This document shows, piece by piece, positions 13,693-22,042 of a DNA stretch of 44,981 nucleotides. The position numbers were made by a program, and so were the translations under genes. Every line of letters starts with the position of its first letter. Position 1 is the first letter of the stretch. The notes beneath the pieces were generated by a model that saw only the letters and a list, made by a program, of their open reading frames with translations, was not told the DNA's origin and did not search any database. This DNA comes from a virus: positions 1-44,981 of IMG/VR virus record IMGVR_UViG_3300037293_000319, one strand, 5' to 3'.

Positions 13693-14404
13693 ATATCGCT
13701 GTGGCCAGGCGTTGACGCACGCGTTCCGACGACACGCCACCGATCCGCTTGCCGATTTTTTCCTGGGTCATGCCTTCCACGATATACGAGCTCAACACCT
13801 GCCATTCCAGGTCTGTCAACGCCGCTCGCACAATGCTCATAGCATACTCGCGATCGGATGCGGCCAGGTCCTCGGTCGGGTCCGGGGTGTGTTCAGGCTC
13901 GTAGACCTCCGACGCCTCGTTGTCGTCGCCTGCGGCCACGCGCACGGTGTTTCGGCTTGCGTGGAACTGTTCGTATTCCTTGACAGACACACCTAATTCG
14001 CCACATGCCGTTTCCACAGCGTCGCGATCATTCACACCACTCGCCACCAATTCCCGGACCATTGGCCCCACTTTCCACTGAACCAGACGCAGTGGGCGCG
14101 ATCTTGGGACACGCACAGGGCGCAGCATCATGTCCGACAGCAACCGGATCTCTTCGCGTATCCAGTTCGAAGCCGCGGCGGCAAAAGCGCCGCGCGCTGG
14201 GTCGAACGTAGGCAGTGCGCGCAGTATTCCGACCCGGCAAGCCTGCTCTATGTCGTCGCGATCGAGGCCTTGGGGTCCGAATTTATTTCGCACGGCAACG
14301 ATATAGCCTTGCATCGAAGCCATCAGCTCCGCCAAAGCATGCCGATCGCCGGCCTTCGCCGCCATAGCCAAGCGCGTCTGTTTTTGTGCCAGGGTTTCAC
14401 TCAT
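13637..14404 (-). CDS. phage-encoded sigma-70-family factor
   Basis: A 255-aa protein with two sigma regions. Region 2 (about 20-100) includes ALAELMASMQGYIVAVRNKF, GLDRDDIEQACRVGILRALPTFDPARG and FAAAASNWIREEIRLL. Region 4 (about 192-245) contains LTDLEWQVLSSYIVEGMTQEKIGKRIGGVSSERVRQRLATAI with the HTH at 212-238. The layout is like sigma-32/RpoH-type factors, with a poorly conserved region between. It would bind host core RNA polymerase and direct it to phage promoters. The weak -10 boxes shared by several promoters here may be its targets. The start at 14404 overlaps the end of the 87-aa gene. Confidence 0.87.
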   Translation of the reverse strand: MSETLAQKQTRLAMAAKAGDRHALAELMASMQGYIVAVRNKFGPQGLDRDDIEQACRVGILRALPTFDPARGAFAAAASNWIREEIRLLSDMMLRPVRVPRSRPLRLVQWKVGPMVRELVASGVNDRDAVETACGELGVSVKEYEQFHASRNTVRVAAGDDNEASEVYEPEHTPDPTEDLAASDREYAMSIVRAALTDLEWQVLSSYIVEGMTQEKIGKRIGGVSSERVRQRLATAIFKAREALLDEDLDAEALL

Positions 14405-14660
14405 CGTCGCGCTCCCATTTGAGGCGCTTCTTTTTGACACCTTCTTTGATGGGCTTGACGGTCACGACATGCCCAATGTTTTCGATCCATTCGAGAACGA
14501 GTTCCGCGTTCATCGAGCCGACACGGACGCTCACAGCGCCCGGCAGGATGGCCCGCTCTGTGCGCGGATCGAGGCGATAGACAAACTCCTGTGCTGTCAG
14601 GCCGCAGCGCTCCAAAAGCCGCTCTTGTCCGTGGACACTCCAACACACCCCACCCAGCAT
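14397..14660 (-). CDS. hypothetical protein, 87 aa
   Basis: A small mixed-charge protein without a recognised domain (MLGGVCWSVHGQERLLERCGLTAQEFVYRLD...). The middle (ILPGAVSVRVGSMNAELVLEWIENIGHVVTVKPIK) looks beta-rich and the C-terminus is very basic (KKKRLKWERDDE). The ATG at 14660 shares a base with the stop of the HNH gene upstream, and its end overlaps the sigma-like gene start, so the three are coupled. Confidence 0.6.
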   Translation of the reverse strand: MLGGVCWSVHGQERLLERCGLTAQEFVYRLDPRTERAILPGAVSVRVGSMNAELVLEWIENIGHVVTVKPIKEGVKKKRLKWERDDE

Positions 14661-15049
14661 CACATCACACCCCCGGCGCGACGGGCGCGCATGTAGTCGC
14701 GGCCGCGTTCCTGGTAGCAGGAGCGGCACGTGCTCTTGACGCCGTCGGGCACGTCGCCACGGGGCGGAAAAAGCGCCAACGGCTTCACCGCATCACAGCA
14801 CCCGCAGCGCTTCGTCAGGCCATCCGGCAGGTAGTTGGAGTGCAGCCGGCGATGATCGGCCATCGAAACCAGGCGGAGGTTTTCCAGGCGGTTATCTGCC
14901 GGGTTCTCGTTGACATGATGGACGTGGAACCCATCTGGGATGGGCCCATGCTCACTCTCCCAGACGATTCTGTGCTCATAAAGGCCAGCAGCCCGGCCGG
15001 CCACCGTCGTGGCGCGCAGGTATCCCGCACTGTGTCGTCCAAATCCCAT
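14660..15049 (-). CDS. HNH endonuclease (HNH_3-like)
   Basis: A 129-aa HNH protein. The core is LYEHRIVWESEHGPIPDGFHVHHVNENPADNRLENLRLVSMADHRRLH, with the HH pair, the N...NRLENL segment and the final His. It is followed by a cysteine pair set (CGCC and CRSC) that likely binds zinc. Such enzymes are often mobile homing nucleases but also nick DNA during phage packaging. The ATG at 15049 follows GAACAGGAGGCGAAC and a candidate promoter at 15077-15105. Confidence 0.82.
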   Translation of the reverse strand: MGFGRHSAGYLRATTVAGRAAGLYEHRIVWESEHGPIPDGFHVHHVNENPADNRLENLRLVSMADHRRLHSNYLPDGLTKRCGCCDAVKPLALFPPRGDVPDGVKSTCRSCYQERGRDYMRARRAGGVM

Positions 15050-15076
15050 GTTCGCCTCCTGTTCTCTCTTGAACAG

Positions 15077-15105
15077 GAGTTAGGTCCACGCAAGCGGGAT
15101 CGCAA
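15077..15105 (-). promoter_or_regulatory. candidate promoter of the HNH-sigma operon
   Basis: Minus strand TTGCGA (15105-15100), 17-bp spacer, TAACTC (15082-15077) inside GGACCTAACT, 28 nt before ATG. It matches the promoter at 8943-8971 in boxes, spacing and leader. Confidence 0.6.
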
Positions 15106-15113
15106 AAAATAGA

Positions 15114-15437
15114 TCAGAATCTGATGCTTGCGACGGGTTCTTTTCCATTTGCCATGTCTTGAAGTCGCCCAATCATCGTCAATTTCGCATGTGCAGATGG
15201 CGGCCACTCAAACACAAAGAAGTCGTCGCCCGGCTCAAACGGATTGGCTTTGAAATCAACCGACATGGCGCCGTCGCTTTTGCGCAGGCACAGGAACACC
15301 CCTTCGTCGTCTTGCCGGATCGGAGAGTGCTTCACGCAGTCTTCTGCTTTCCCGCTGCGGTCATTCGTGTGTGGCATGCGGTTGTAGAGCAGTGCAAGGC
15401 GAACAAGTTCAAGTCCGTAGGCTATCTGTGGTGTCAA
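15114..15437 (-). CDS. hypothetical protein, 107 aa
   Basis: A soluble protein with no recognised domain. Its start overlaps the stop of the gene upstream (15434-15739), and the two proteins are similar in size and style, ending in SAHAKLTMIGRLQDMANG here and SAHERLELTKRINAELEAMN there. That shared SAHxxL ending and the DDFFVFEWPP / DYIWPT segments before it hint at an old duplication. Function unknown. Confidence 0.65.
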   Translation of the reverse strand: MTPQIAYGLELVRLALLYNRMPHTNDRSGKAEDCVKHSPIRQDDEGVFLCLRKSDGAMSVDFKANPFEPGDDFFVFEWPPSAHAKLTMIGRLQDMANGKEPVASIRF

Positions 15438-15739
15438 TTCATGGCCTCCAATTCGGCGTTTATGCGTTTTGTCAGTTCAAGGCGCTCGTGCGCGCTGGTG
15501 GGCCATATGTAGTCCGTTGGCAAGATATGGGTGCTGTGGAACCCGTCGTCTACAATGTCTTCGTAGCACCACACGCCGGAATCACGGATTCGCACCAGGA
15601 ATGGATGATCTTTCATGTGCTGCGCGTCTTTGATGGTCGTGTAGTCTGTTCCTGGCTCTGGCTCCCCGAAAACCAGAACATCTTCCTCGACCATGGCACG
15701 TAGGATCTTCAACGCCGCCCGCTTTTGTCTTTCAAACAC
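15434..15739 (-). CDS. hypothetical protein, 101 aa (GTG start)
   Basis: The frame starts with GTG at 15739, preceded by GAGGTGAGATGT, a good ribosome-binding site. The protein has a basic helical start (FERQKRAALKILRAMVEEDVLVFGEPEPG), a beta-rich middle, and ends WPTSAHERLELTKRINAELEAMN. It resembles its downstream neighbour in the last third. No domain recognised. It is probably expressed with the 107-aa gene from an upstream promoter I could not place. Confidence 0.6.
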   Translation of the reverse strand: MFERQKRAALKILRAMVEEDVLVFGEPEPGTDYTTIKDAQHMKDHPFLVRIRDSGVWCYEDIVDDGFHSTHILPTDYIWPTSAHERLELTKRINAELEAMN

Positions 15740-15795
15740 ATCTCACCTCATGCTGTTTGTTTGATCTTTCCTATGCAACCGCAGGTATTTCAAGA

Positions 15796-15822
15796 GAAAA
15801 AAGCCCCCGCCGAAGCGGGGGC
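15796..15822 (-). terminator. Rho-independent terminator, leftward
   Basis: GCCCCCGC-CGAA-GCGGGGGC (15803-15822) followed on the minus strand by TTTTTTCTC. It ends the helicase-primase transcript. Confidence 0.85.
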
Positions 15823-15861
15823 AGTGGGGCGAACGGGGTCAGCGCCGCCCATGGTGCGCGT

Positions 15862-17448
15862 TCAACGCACAACGCGCATCGGGGGTGGGGATTTCAGGGC
15901 GTCCATAGCCGATGTGATTCCGGCGGCATACAGGCGGCCAACTTCGGACAACTGGGCACCACGGCGCACGGTCTGGCGACGCAGGCGGGTCAGGTCGCCG
16001 TCTTTGTCGACGCCGCGGCCCTTCACGCGTAGGCCCAGGGCCGTGTCTGTCATTTCTTTGGTGCCGTTCACCTGGCAAAAGTTGCGGTATGCGCGGTTGA
16101 GGTCGGCGCTGCTGATGCTGTGCTCCTGGCCAAACTCGAGGCAGAGGTCCATGAAGTCCGCGAACGGGTCGAACTCGCCCTTTTTGGCATCGCGGGCGGC
16201 GTAGAGGCGATCAGGCACTTTGAGGCCGTCTTTGTCAGAGAGGTCGCCAGCGTTGTATGCGACGGCGCCGCGCACAGCCCAGGCCAGGATGCCGGTCAGT
16301 TCGGTCAGCAGCTTCGACTTCATCTTGGGGTCCTTGATGATGCCGCCCTCTGGGCACTCACGGGCTTCCCAGAATTTGGCTTTGAAAGGGACCATCACGA
16401 TGCGGCGCCACACTCCATCGTCCTGGCCAGTCACCAGTGGCATGTAGTTGCTGCTGTAAATCAGGCAGCACTGCGAAACGAAATTGAAATACTCGCGGCG
16501 CAGGAAGCGGGCGGAGATGGTGTCGTCGCCTGTCAAGCGCTTGAACTCACGATCTGCCAAAACATCGTTTTTCTTGAACTCCGACCCGATGCCCAATCGG
16601 GCGCCGGCGAGTGCTGCGACGTCGTTGTTGATGCCAGATTTGTTCTTCTCTTCGACGATCAGGGACCGGTCAACACCAGTGCTGTATTCACCGAACAGCG
16701 CACCCAAAATAGCCTGAAACAGCGACTTTCCGTTGGATCCGTTTCCGTCTGCGTTGCTCTCATCTCCGGTCAAAATGAACGCTTTTTGCGCATCCTGGTG
16801 GCCAAACATAGCGTAGCCGGTCATGCGCTGGACAAACCCGATCAACTCGGCGTCGCCCTGGAATACATCATCCAAAAAGCGTTCCCACGTCGGTGCCTTG
16901 GCTTTCGGATCATAGGCCACGGGCGACATACGCGTCAGCATATCGTCCGGGCTGTGCGCGCGCAGATCGCCAGTGCGCAGGTCCACGGTGCCGTTTGGAG
17001 CGTTCCAAAGGTGTGGGACGACATCAAAGCCATCTATGTTGACAGACAGTGACGGGGCGGCTGCGTCAAGCATGCCGCGCAGTGAGCCGGCACGGCCGGA
17101 CTTCTCGGCCCAGCCGATGCGACGTGCCACGTCTTTGTCGTCGTTCAAATGCTTACACTCGAAAAACACGCCGCGCGCAACCTCTCCTGCGATCCCCATA
17201 GCACGTGTGTCACCACCAGCTATGTCCCAGCGCTTTCCGTCGTAGACAGCCCATCCAGCGGCTGCGGTGTGGGCCATGCGCGATCCATATTTTATCATCA
17301 TTCGGTCGGCGTTTCCGATGTCCGTCTGTGCGAACGTGGCGCCTGTGGCCGTCAGGATGGCGTAGTCCTTTTCACCAGCCATCTGGAGGCGCCACTGTTC
17401 CAGTGCGCGCATTGCCCGGCGGTATTGCTTGCTGTTCGTGTGCTTCAT
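15862..17448 (-). CDS. D5-type phage/plasmid helicase-primase (P4 family)
   Basis: A 528-aa protein of the D5/P4 helicase family. The D5_N-like region runs about 60-210 (including WNAPNGTVDLRTGDLRAHSPDDMLTRMSPVAYDP and TWERFLDDVFQGD). The superfamily 3 helicase follows, with Walker A GNGSNGKS (235-242) and RLGIGSEF around 280-290 as Walker B candidate. The C-terminal part is pox-D5-like. It is shorter than P4 alpha and lacks an evident archaeo-eukaryotic primase domain, so it may act as helicase only. It would unwind phage DNA at the origin; the nearby iterons at 17918-18113 are a candidate origin. The ATG at 17448 follows GGGGTCAGGTCA. Confidence 0.88.
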   Translation of the reverse strand: MKHTNSKQYRRAMRALEQWRLQMAGEKDYAILTATGATFAQTDIGNADRMMIKYGSRMAHTAAAGWAVYDGKRWDIAGGDTRAMGIAGEVARGVFFECKHLNDDKDVARRIGWAEKSGRAGSLRGMLDAAAPSLSVNIDGFDVVPHLWNAPNGTVDLRTGDLRAHSPDDMLTRMSPVAYDPKAKAPTWERFLDDVFQGDAELIGFVQRMTGYAMFGHQDAQKAFILTGDESNADGNGSNGKSLFQAILGALFGEYSTGVDRSLIVEEKNKSGINNDVAALAGARLGIGSEFKKNDVLADREFKRLTGDDTISARFLRREYFNFVSQCCLIYSSNYMPLVTGQDDGVWRRIVMVPFKAKFWEARECPEGGIIKDPKMKSKLLTELTGILAWAVRGAVAYNAGDLSDKDGLKVPDRLYAARDAKKGEFDPFADFMDLCLEFGQEHSISSADLNRAYRNFCQVNGTKEMTDTALGLRVKGRGVDKDGDLTRLRRQTVRRGAQLSEVGRLYAAGITSAMDALKSPPPMRVVR

Positions 17449-17522
17449 TGACCTGACCCCGTTGTGCGCTCGTTGGCGCGATTGTTGAGATAGGGACCGG
17501 TTTGGCCGGACCCCAAATGGAT

Positions 17523-17822
17523 TCACTTTGCCGTTGCTACGACGATGGCACCGGTGGGACCGGACCAGGCTATGGTGCCGGTGCACTCGACCTCGATCGG
17601 TGCTGGCAACGATGCCGGCATGGGGTCGGTGAGAACGAGACGCTCGCCGCGCACGCGCAAGATGGTCACGTCGTGGCCCATATATGCGTCCGCGATGGCT
17701 TTCCTGGCGGCTGCGGAACGCTCGGCCTTGCCCGTGAATGGGATGCCGTTGGTGGCGGCCTCGGCCAAAAGACCGGCAGAAACGCCTACGAAACGGGGTT
17801 TTTTGATGGTGATGGAAGGCAT
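17523..17822 (-). CDS. hypothetical protein, 99 aa
   Basis: A small Ala/Val-rich, beta-leaning protein with no recognised domain. It starts at 17822 after AGAGAGGAC and is the first gene of the leftward helicase-primase transcript. A near-copy of the GGGACGCATAT element (CGGACGCATAT, minus strand, 17683-17693) lies inside it, encoding Asp-Ala-Tyr. Function unknown; its position suggests an early protein, perhaps a regulator or replication accessory. Confidence 0.65.
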   Translation of the reverse strand: MPSITIKKPRFVGVSAGLLAEAATNGIPFTGKAERSAAARKAIADAYMGHDVTILRVRGERLVLTDPMPASLPAPIEVECTGTIAWSGPTGAIVVATAK

Positions 17823-17855
17823 TGGGTAGTCCTCTCTGTCGTCTTCTTCAAAAGA

Positions 17856-17884
17856 GAGATGGGGCGCAGAGGGCTAACGCGCAA
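17856..17884 (-). promoter_or_regulatory. candidate promoter of the helicase-primase transcript
   Basis: Minus strand TTGCGC (17884-17879), 17-bp spacer, CATCTC (17861-17856). The block ATGTTGCGCG(G)TTAG around the -35 is shared with the promoter ahead of the gene at 42374. Confidence 0.45.
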
Positions 17885-17917
17885 CATAAAACGTCGTTTT
17901 ATTTTGTCGTTTTGTGT

Positions 17918-18113
17918 CTGCGATAGTCTGTGACAGTTAGGGCAAACTATCGCAAGCCGTTTTTTGCTTTGCATACAGTGCCTTATGAAGCGTTGCACAC
18001 CATGTCTGCGACAGTTTGCCCGATTTCTCGGATGTAGCCACTATAGAGCGTGAAAAGGTGGTTTTTAGAGTTGCTATAGTAGCGGAATAGAATATGACCT
18101 AAACTATCACAAG
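17918..18113. repeat. five iterons, consensus AAACTRTCRCARG
   Basis: Copies at 17918-17927 (minus), 17928-17938 (minus), 17943-17956 (plus), 18006-18018 (minus) and 18101-18113 (plus). The first two are directly adjacent and the third is inverted. Short iterons beside a D5-type helicase gene suggest an initiator-bound origin, or multiple operators for a regulator. Confidence 0.65.
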
Positions 18114-18322
18114 ACCCCTAAAAAGTGCTGTTTTTCTCTTTTGTTTCAATATGTTATAGTTGCAAAAATGGTGGTGTTTTGGAGGTGTCGACAAGGTGCC
18201 TGTATGCCTATTTTATACAGGAAAACCAAACACTTTTCACAAACGCCGTTATATTGTTTGGCGTTACGCATCCGGGAACTACCTTGTGCATAGACAGAAA
18301 GACCGGCCAAAGGAGCCACGCT

Positions 18323-18490
18323 ATGCTTGATCTCACCACACTCATCGCACTGCTCGGGCTGACCGTAGGCCTTGGCATCGCCATTTCGCTGAGCATCGCC
18401 GCCATCGTGCGGCGTCGCATGGAAGAGGCCAGCTACCAGGACGCACTGCGTGCCAACCGGCACGGCGGCTCGCGTTATGGGGTCATGTGA
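18323..18490 (+). CDS. small single-pass membrane protein, 55 aa
   Basis: MLDLTTLIALLGLTVGLGIAISLSIAAIVRRRM...: one N-terminal transmembrane helix (about 4-29) followed by a basic cytoplasmic tail. The ATG follows AAAGGAGCCACGCT, which I prefer to a distant upstream in-frame start. The stop overlaps the next start (TGATG). It is the first gene of the rightward transcript leading to the terminase genes. Function unknown. Confidence 0.65.
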   Translation: MLDLTTLIALLGLTVGLGIAISLSIAAIVRRRMEEASYQDALRANRHGGSRYGVM

Positions 18491-18756
18491 TGAGCGACAC
18501 AGTCCAACTCGGCACACTCGCGGCTGGCAGCATGGCCGCAGCCCTGGCCCTGGTTGGCTTTCTGCACGAGAACGCCAAGGCGCAGTATGACGCTGCCAGC
18601 CGCGCCCTGTCTGGCCAGGTCTATGAGACCTGTGCGTTGCCGAACCCGCCATCCGCTGCGGCCCTGTCCGATGAGACAGCATTGGAGGCCTACATGTTGG
18701 CTGTTCAGGCTGCCGCTGCCAAGTGCCAGGCCGACATAGCCGCCGACAATCCGTGA
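18490..18756 (+). CDS. small membrane-anchored protein, 88 aa
   Basis: An N-terminal hydrophobic segment (about residues 7-24, LGTLAAGSMAAALALVGFL) is followed by an Ala-rich soluble domain with two cysteines (CALPNPP and AAAKCQAD). The start at 18490 shares a base with the previous stop. It could be a periplasmic or envelope-facing protein made early in the rightward operon. No family recognised. Confidence 0.6.
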   Translation: MSDTVQLGTLAAGSMAAALALVGFLHENAKAQYDAASRALSGQVYETCALPNPPSAAALSDETALEAYMLAVQAAAAKCQADIAADNP

Positions 18757-18757
18757 T

Positions 18758-18768
18758 GGGACGCATAT
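18758..18768 (+). repeat. GGGACGCATAT element, copy 4
   Basis: Follows the stop of the 88-aa gene by two bases and begins 18 nt before the next ATG, the same distance as copy 1. No pairing arms here. Confidence 0.85.
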
Positions 18769-18775
18769 ACAAGCC

Positions 18776-19081
18776 ATGATCAACCGCATACGCGCCCTCT
18801 TTGCTAGGCCCACACCAGACCCAGCACCCGACATGGGTATGCTGGGCGAGGTGCCCTATGTGCCCACGCCAGAGCGCGAAGCCACACTCAAAGCGCACGC
18901 GTTCGATGCAGGCTATTGGGTATGGAAGAACAGGGCGGATGGTGAAGGCCCCGTCGATGTGTTCCCGCCTGCCATACTGACCGCGCTGGCTCGCACCGCA
19001 TACGAGCGCGCGATCATCCAGGAGGCCTACGTCAATGGCCTGGTGACTGGTGTCGCACAGGAGAAGAGCACAAGCCATTGA
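18776..19081 (+). CDS. hypothetical protein, 101 aa
   Basis: A soluble protein with no recognised domain; the centre (LKAHAFDAGYWVWKNRADGEGPVDVFPPAILTALARTAYERAIIQEAYVNGL) should be helical. There is no clear Shine-Dalgarno sequence: the GGGACGCATAT element and ACAAGCC fill the space between the previous stop and this ATG, so the element may affect its translation. It precedes the AT-rich gap before the terminase genes. Confidence 0.65.
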   Translation: MINRIRALFARPTPDPAPDMGMLGEVPYVPTPEREATLKAHAFDAGYWVWKNRADGEGPVDVFPPAILTALARTAYERAIIQEAYVNGLVTGVAQEKSTSH

Positions 19082-19356
19082 TTTGCTTGGTATATGCCTG
19101 AATGTATTTAAATAGTTAATTAATACTAATTACCGAGCCCAATTATACGACCAAATAAATAATCCTAAATAATCCAATGAATACAGTAGTTTATAACCAC
19201 AATATCTTGGGCCGGGGGCCCCTGCCCCCTACCACCTATTGTGGGTATGCGGACAGCTCCAACGGTGTCTGTGATCAAAATTTTTGAAAACTCCTTAACA
19301 ACACCAGGTGCTGGGCCAGTCGCGGCCAAAGCGCAGAGGCAGAGGAACGCACGGAC
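19082..19356. other. AT-rich gap before terminase; candidate cos region
   Basis: About 100 bp of very AT-rich DNA (19100-19200) is followed by a GC block containing the palindrome GGGGCCCC (19215-19222) and CTGCCCCC, then the small terminase start. In lambda the cos site lies in this position, with bendable DNA next to it. No nicking site can be proven from sequence. Confidence 0.4.
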
Positions 19357-19962
19357 GTGACCGCAACACAAAACCCAACAAATCCTGCCGCTTGCTCGCT
19401 TGCAGAGGCGGAGCGCTGGCTGGGCGTGTCTCGCCAAACCCTCGCAAAATGGATCGACCGAGGTGCGCCAGTTGTTAAGCGGGCCCAGGGAAAAGGCCAG
19501 TCCACGCTCGTGTCCGTGTCCGATCTGTGGAAGTGGAAGATGGAGCAAGAGGTCGAGGTTGCTGTCGCCAAAGCGCGCGCTGAGGTAGATGCACAATTCG
19601 ATCCTACCAACCCCGAACGCATGAGTAAGGAAGAGGCAGACCGTCGGTTCGCGGTCGCCCGTGCCTTGCGCGAAGAAGGGAAGGCCCTGGAAGAGTTTAA
19701 GCAGATCGCTCGCATTGATGACATGGCCGGTGCCGTGGCTCGCAGGCTTTCGAGCGTCCGGCAGATCCTGATGTCGCTCTACCGGGAAGCGCCCGAGCTG
19801 CTGATGCGCAAGACCGGTATCGCCGTCAACGTCTCCACCCCGATCCTCCGCGGCATATTGGACCGCGCACTGAAAGAGATGAACGCGCGCTTGGACTTCG
19901 GCCCGCCAGAGAACAAGGACATCGAGCAAACCGATGCTGACGCTTCCACTCAGTCGACTTGA
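19357..19962 (+). CDS. terminase small subunit (Nu1-like)
   Basis: A 201-aa protein with an N-terminal winged-helix DNA-binding module (CSLAEAERWLGVSRQTLAKWIDRGAPVVKRAQGKGQSTLVSVSDLWKW, about 13-57) as in lambda gpNu1, then a helical charged region. It recognises the packaging site and recruits the large subunit. The start is GTG, preceded by AGAGGAACGC. The 3' end overlaps the large terminase start by 29 bp, as expected for a coupled pair. Confidence 0.85.
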   Translation: MTATQNPTNPAACSLAEAERWLGVSRQTLAKWIDRGAPVVKRAQGKGQSTLVSVSDLWKWKMEQEVEVAVAKARAEVDAQFDPTNPERMSKEEADRRFAVARALREEGKALEEFKQIARIDDMAGAVARRLSSVRQILMSLYREAPELLMRKTGIAVNVSTPILRGILDRALKEMNARLDFGPPENKDIEQTDADASTQST

Positions 19963-22033
19963 TGAGCTTGAACGCGATCCGTTCTCCATCTCCCGCGCAT
20001 CTATCGATGCCGCGCTAGACCGTGCAGTCCATGAGAGTCTGGCCCCCATCCCATGGATGAACGGCCGGGAGTGGATCGAGGAGCACGCCGACCACTCATT
20101 CGAGACGTCCAACCGCCAAGGCAAGTTCGAGATGTTTCCGTTCCAGCGTGACCTTGTCGAGATCGCCACCGACCCCGAATGGTCGGAGATCGTGTTTATG
20201 AAGTCGGCACGTGTGGGCTATACCCAGCTGTCTACATACCTGATGGGCTACTACATCCAACACGACCCCAGCAAAGTCGCCTTCATACTGCCCACTAAAG
20301 ACAACGTCGGGGACTACGCCAAAGACAGCCTCAACCCAATGCTGCGTGACATCGAATGCGTGTCCAAACTGCGCGGCGGCGTCTCAATGGACGACAAGCT
20401 GAACCGGTATTTTTCCAACGGCTCTGTGCTCTACCTGCGATCCGCGTTCTCCTCGGACGAACTGCGTCGGATCACCGCCGGTGTCCTATTCCTTGACGAG
20501 ATCGACGCCGACGGATGGGCGGCCAGCGGTCAGGGCGACAAGGTGGACTTGGCAAAGAAGCGTGCAGAGACCGTGTCCGGCTCGCGTGTCTTTCTTGGAT
20601 CCTCCCCTACCGTCAAAGGCGGAAGTCGCATCGAAGCAGCCTTTCTCTTGGGAACCCAACACCGCCGCTTCGTGCCGTGCCCGATCTGCACGCAGCGCGA
20701 CAATCCCGACCTATGGTCCGAGGCCGGCGAGTGGCCGGTCTTTGGTGAACTTCTGCGCGGAAACGGCGTCGTGTTCAGCGGCCACCAGGTCTTGGAGTGG
20801 GGCGACGGCGAGACGCATGGAATCCACTACAAGACCGACCCGGAAAACCCGACATACGTTTGCCGTCACTGCCAGGGCCACATCGAACACAACCTCAAAG
20901 GCTGGATGGACGAATACGGCGAGTGGCGCGCGACGAACTACAACGAAGACGGCAAGCCCGCTTGGAAGAAAGGTGTCCTTTCGTTCCACATTTCCACCCT
21001 GTATAGCCAATTTGAAAAGGCCAGCTGGGCGCACGCCGTTGCCGCTTGGAAGGACTGCGAGGGAGATCCAGAAAAGCGGCAAGCGTTCGAGAATACATGG
21101 CTCGGGCGCACTTTCGAAGACTGGTCCGCCGCCGGGAAAATGTTGGAACCGCACGAGCTCCAAGCCAGCCACTGCGTCGAATATGGCGCCGAGGTCCCAG
21201 CCTGGGTCCGATTCCTGACTGCCGGCGTTGACATGCAAAGCAAAGATGGCGGACGCTTTGAAGTCAAGATACTTGGATGGGGTGCCGGACAGCGAAAGGC
21301 CGTCGTCGCACATTACATCCTGGATGAGCACCCGTTGGCAGATGAAACGGCATGGGTCGGCCTGCGAGACACACTACTGCGTCAGTATAAAACCATGGAC
21401 GGTAGGCGCCTGATAGTTGCTGGTGCCGCTCTGGACTCCGGATCGAACAACGGCGAATTTACACAGCGCATGTATCAATTCGGCGCAGAGAACGCAGACC
21501 GGTGCTGGTGGGCTATCAAAGGGCACGGAACGAAGGGTCGCGGCGTGCGCGGTGATCAGATCTGGCCAAAGGCGATCTCTCCAAACGGGCGCGTGTATCT
21601 TATCGACGTAGACATCGCAAAGGACCAAACATTCCGGCAGCTCTACGCAGAAGCGGATAGCTCGGGCGGGATCTCCTTTCCCGGGGGTGCGGTGCCTGCT
21701 GGCTCGGTTCCGTTCGACAAAACGTATTTCGAGCGCCTGACGCGCGAGAAGCCGCTGCCTGTGAAAGGGCAGCCTGGAAAAACGTTTTGGTCGTCTCCTA
21801 AAGATCAGGAGCCATGGGACTGCCTTATCTATTGCGTGGCCGCAATGTATGGCCTGCTCCAAGCCTACCCCCGCCGCTACGATCCCCTGGTGGCATCGCC
21901 CCCGCGCCCGATCGTCCGGCCTGGTGCGCCAGCGTCCGCGCCAAAGCCAGGCGCTCCGCCGGCCCCTGCCCCCGCAAAATACGTGCCAAAGCCGCGCCCC
22001 GTCGCAACAACGCCTTCATGGATGCGCCGGTAA
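19934..22033 (+). CDS. terminase large subunit (lambda gpA family)
   Basis: A 699-aa DNA-packaging motor of the gpA family. The N-terminal ATPase has a Walker A-like KSARVGYTQ (90-98), VLFLDEID as Walker B (184-191) and GSSPTVKG as coupling motif. Two zinc-binding pairs (CPIC and CRHC) follow, as in gpA. The nuclease begins around GVDMQSKDGGRFEVKILGWG with the first Asp. It makes staggered cuts at cos and pumps DNA into the prohead. A Pro/Ala-rich tail (about 650-699) ends the protein. Confidence 0.95.
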   Translation: MLTLPLSRLDELERDPFSISRASIDAALDRAVHESLAPIPWMNGREWIEEHADHSFETSNRQGKFEMFPFQRDLVEIATDPEWSEIVFMKSARVGYTQLSTYLMGYYIQHDPSKVAFILPTKDNVGDYAKDSLNPMLRDIECVSKLRGGVSMDDKLNRYFSNGSVLYLRSAFSSDELRRITAGVLFLDEIDADGWAASGQGDKVDLAKKRAETVSGSRVFLGSSPTVKGGSRIEAAFLLGTQHRRFVPCPICTQRDNPDLWSEAGEWPVFGELLRGNGVVFSGHQVLEWGDGETHGIHYKTDPENPTYVCRHCQGHIEHNLKGWMDEYGEWRATNYNEDGKPAWKKGVLSFHISTLYSQFEKASWAHAVAAWKDCEGDPEKRQAFENTWLGRTFEDWSAAGKMLEPHELQASHCVEYGAEVPAWVRFLTAGVDMQSKDGGRFEVKILGWGAGQRKAVVAHYILDEHPLADETAWVGLRDTLLRQYKTMDGRRLIVAGAALDSGSNNGEFTQRMYQFGAENADRCWWAIKGHGTKGRGVRGDQIWPKAISPNGRVYLIDVDIAKDQTFRQLYAEADSSGGISFPGGAVPAGSVPFDKTYFERLTREKPLPVKGQPGKTFWSSPKDQEPWDCLIYCVAAMYGLLQAYPRRYDPLVASPPRPIVRPGAPASAPKPGAPPAPAPAKYVPKPRPVATTPSWMRR

Positions 22034-22042
22034 ACCTGGGCG

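Larger units (their letters stand above)
17823..18322. other. 500-bp divergent switch region
   Basis: A non-coding stretch between the leftward replication module and the rightward packaging/structural module. It holds a leftward promoter candidate, five iterons, AT-rich DNA and short imperfect dyads such as GCTATAGTAGC near 18073. It is the natural place for an origin and for the early/late or lysogeny switch. Confidence 0.55.

Noticed and set aside
17786-17998. Leftward 70-aa frame over the iterons
   Set aside because: It overlaps the iterons and the promoter candidate, lacks a good start signal and resembles no protein.
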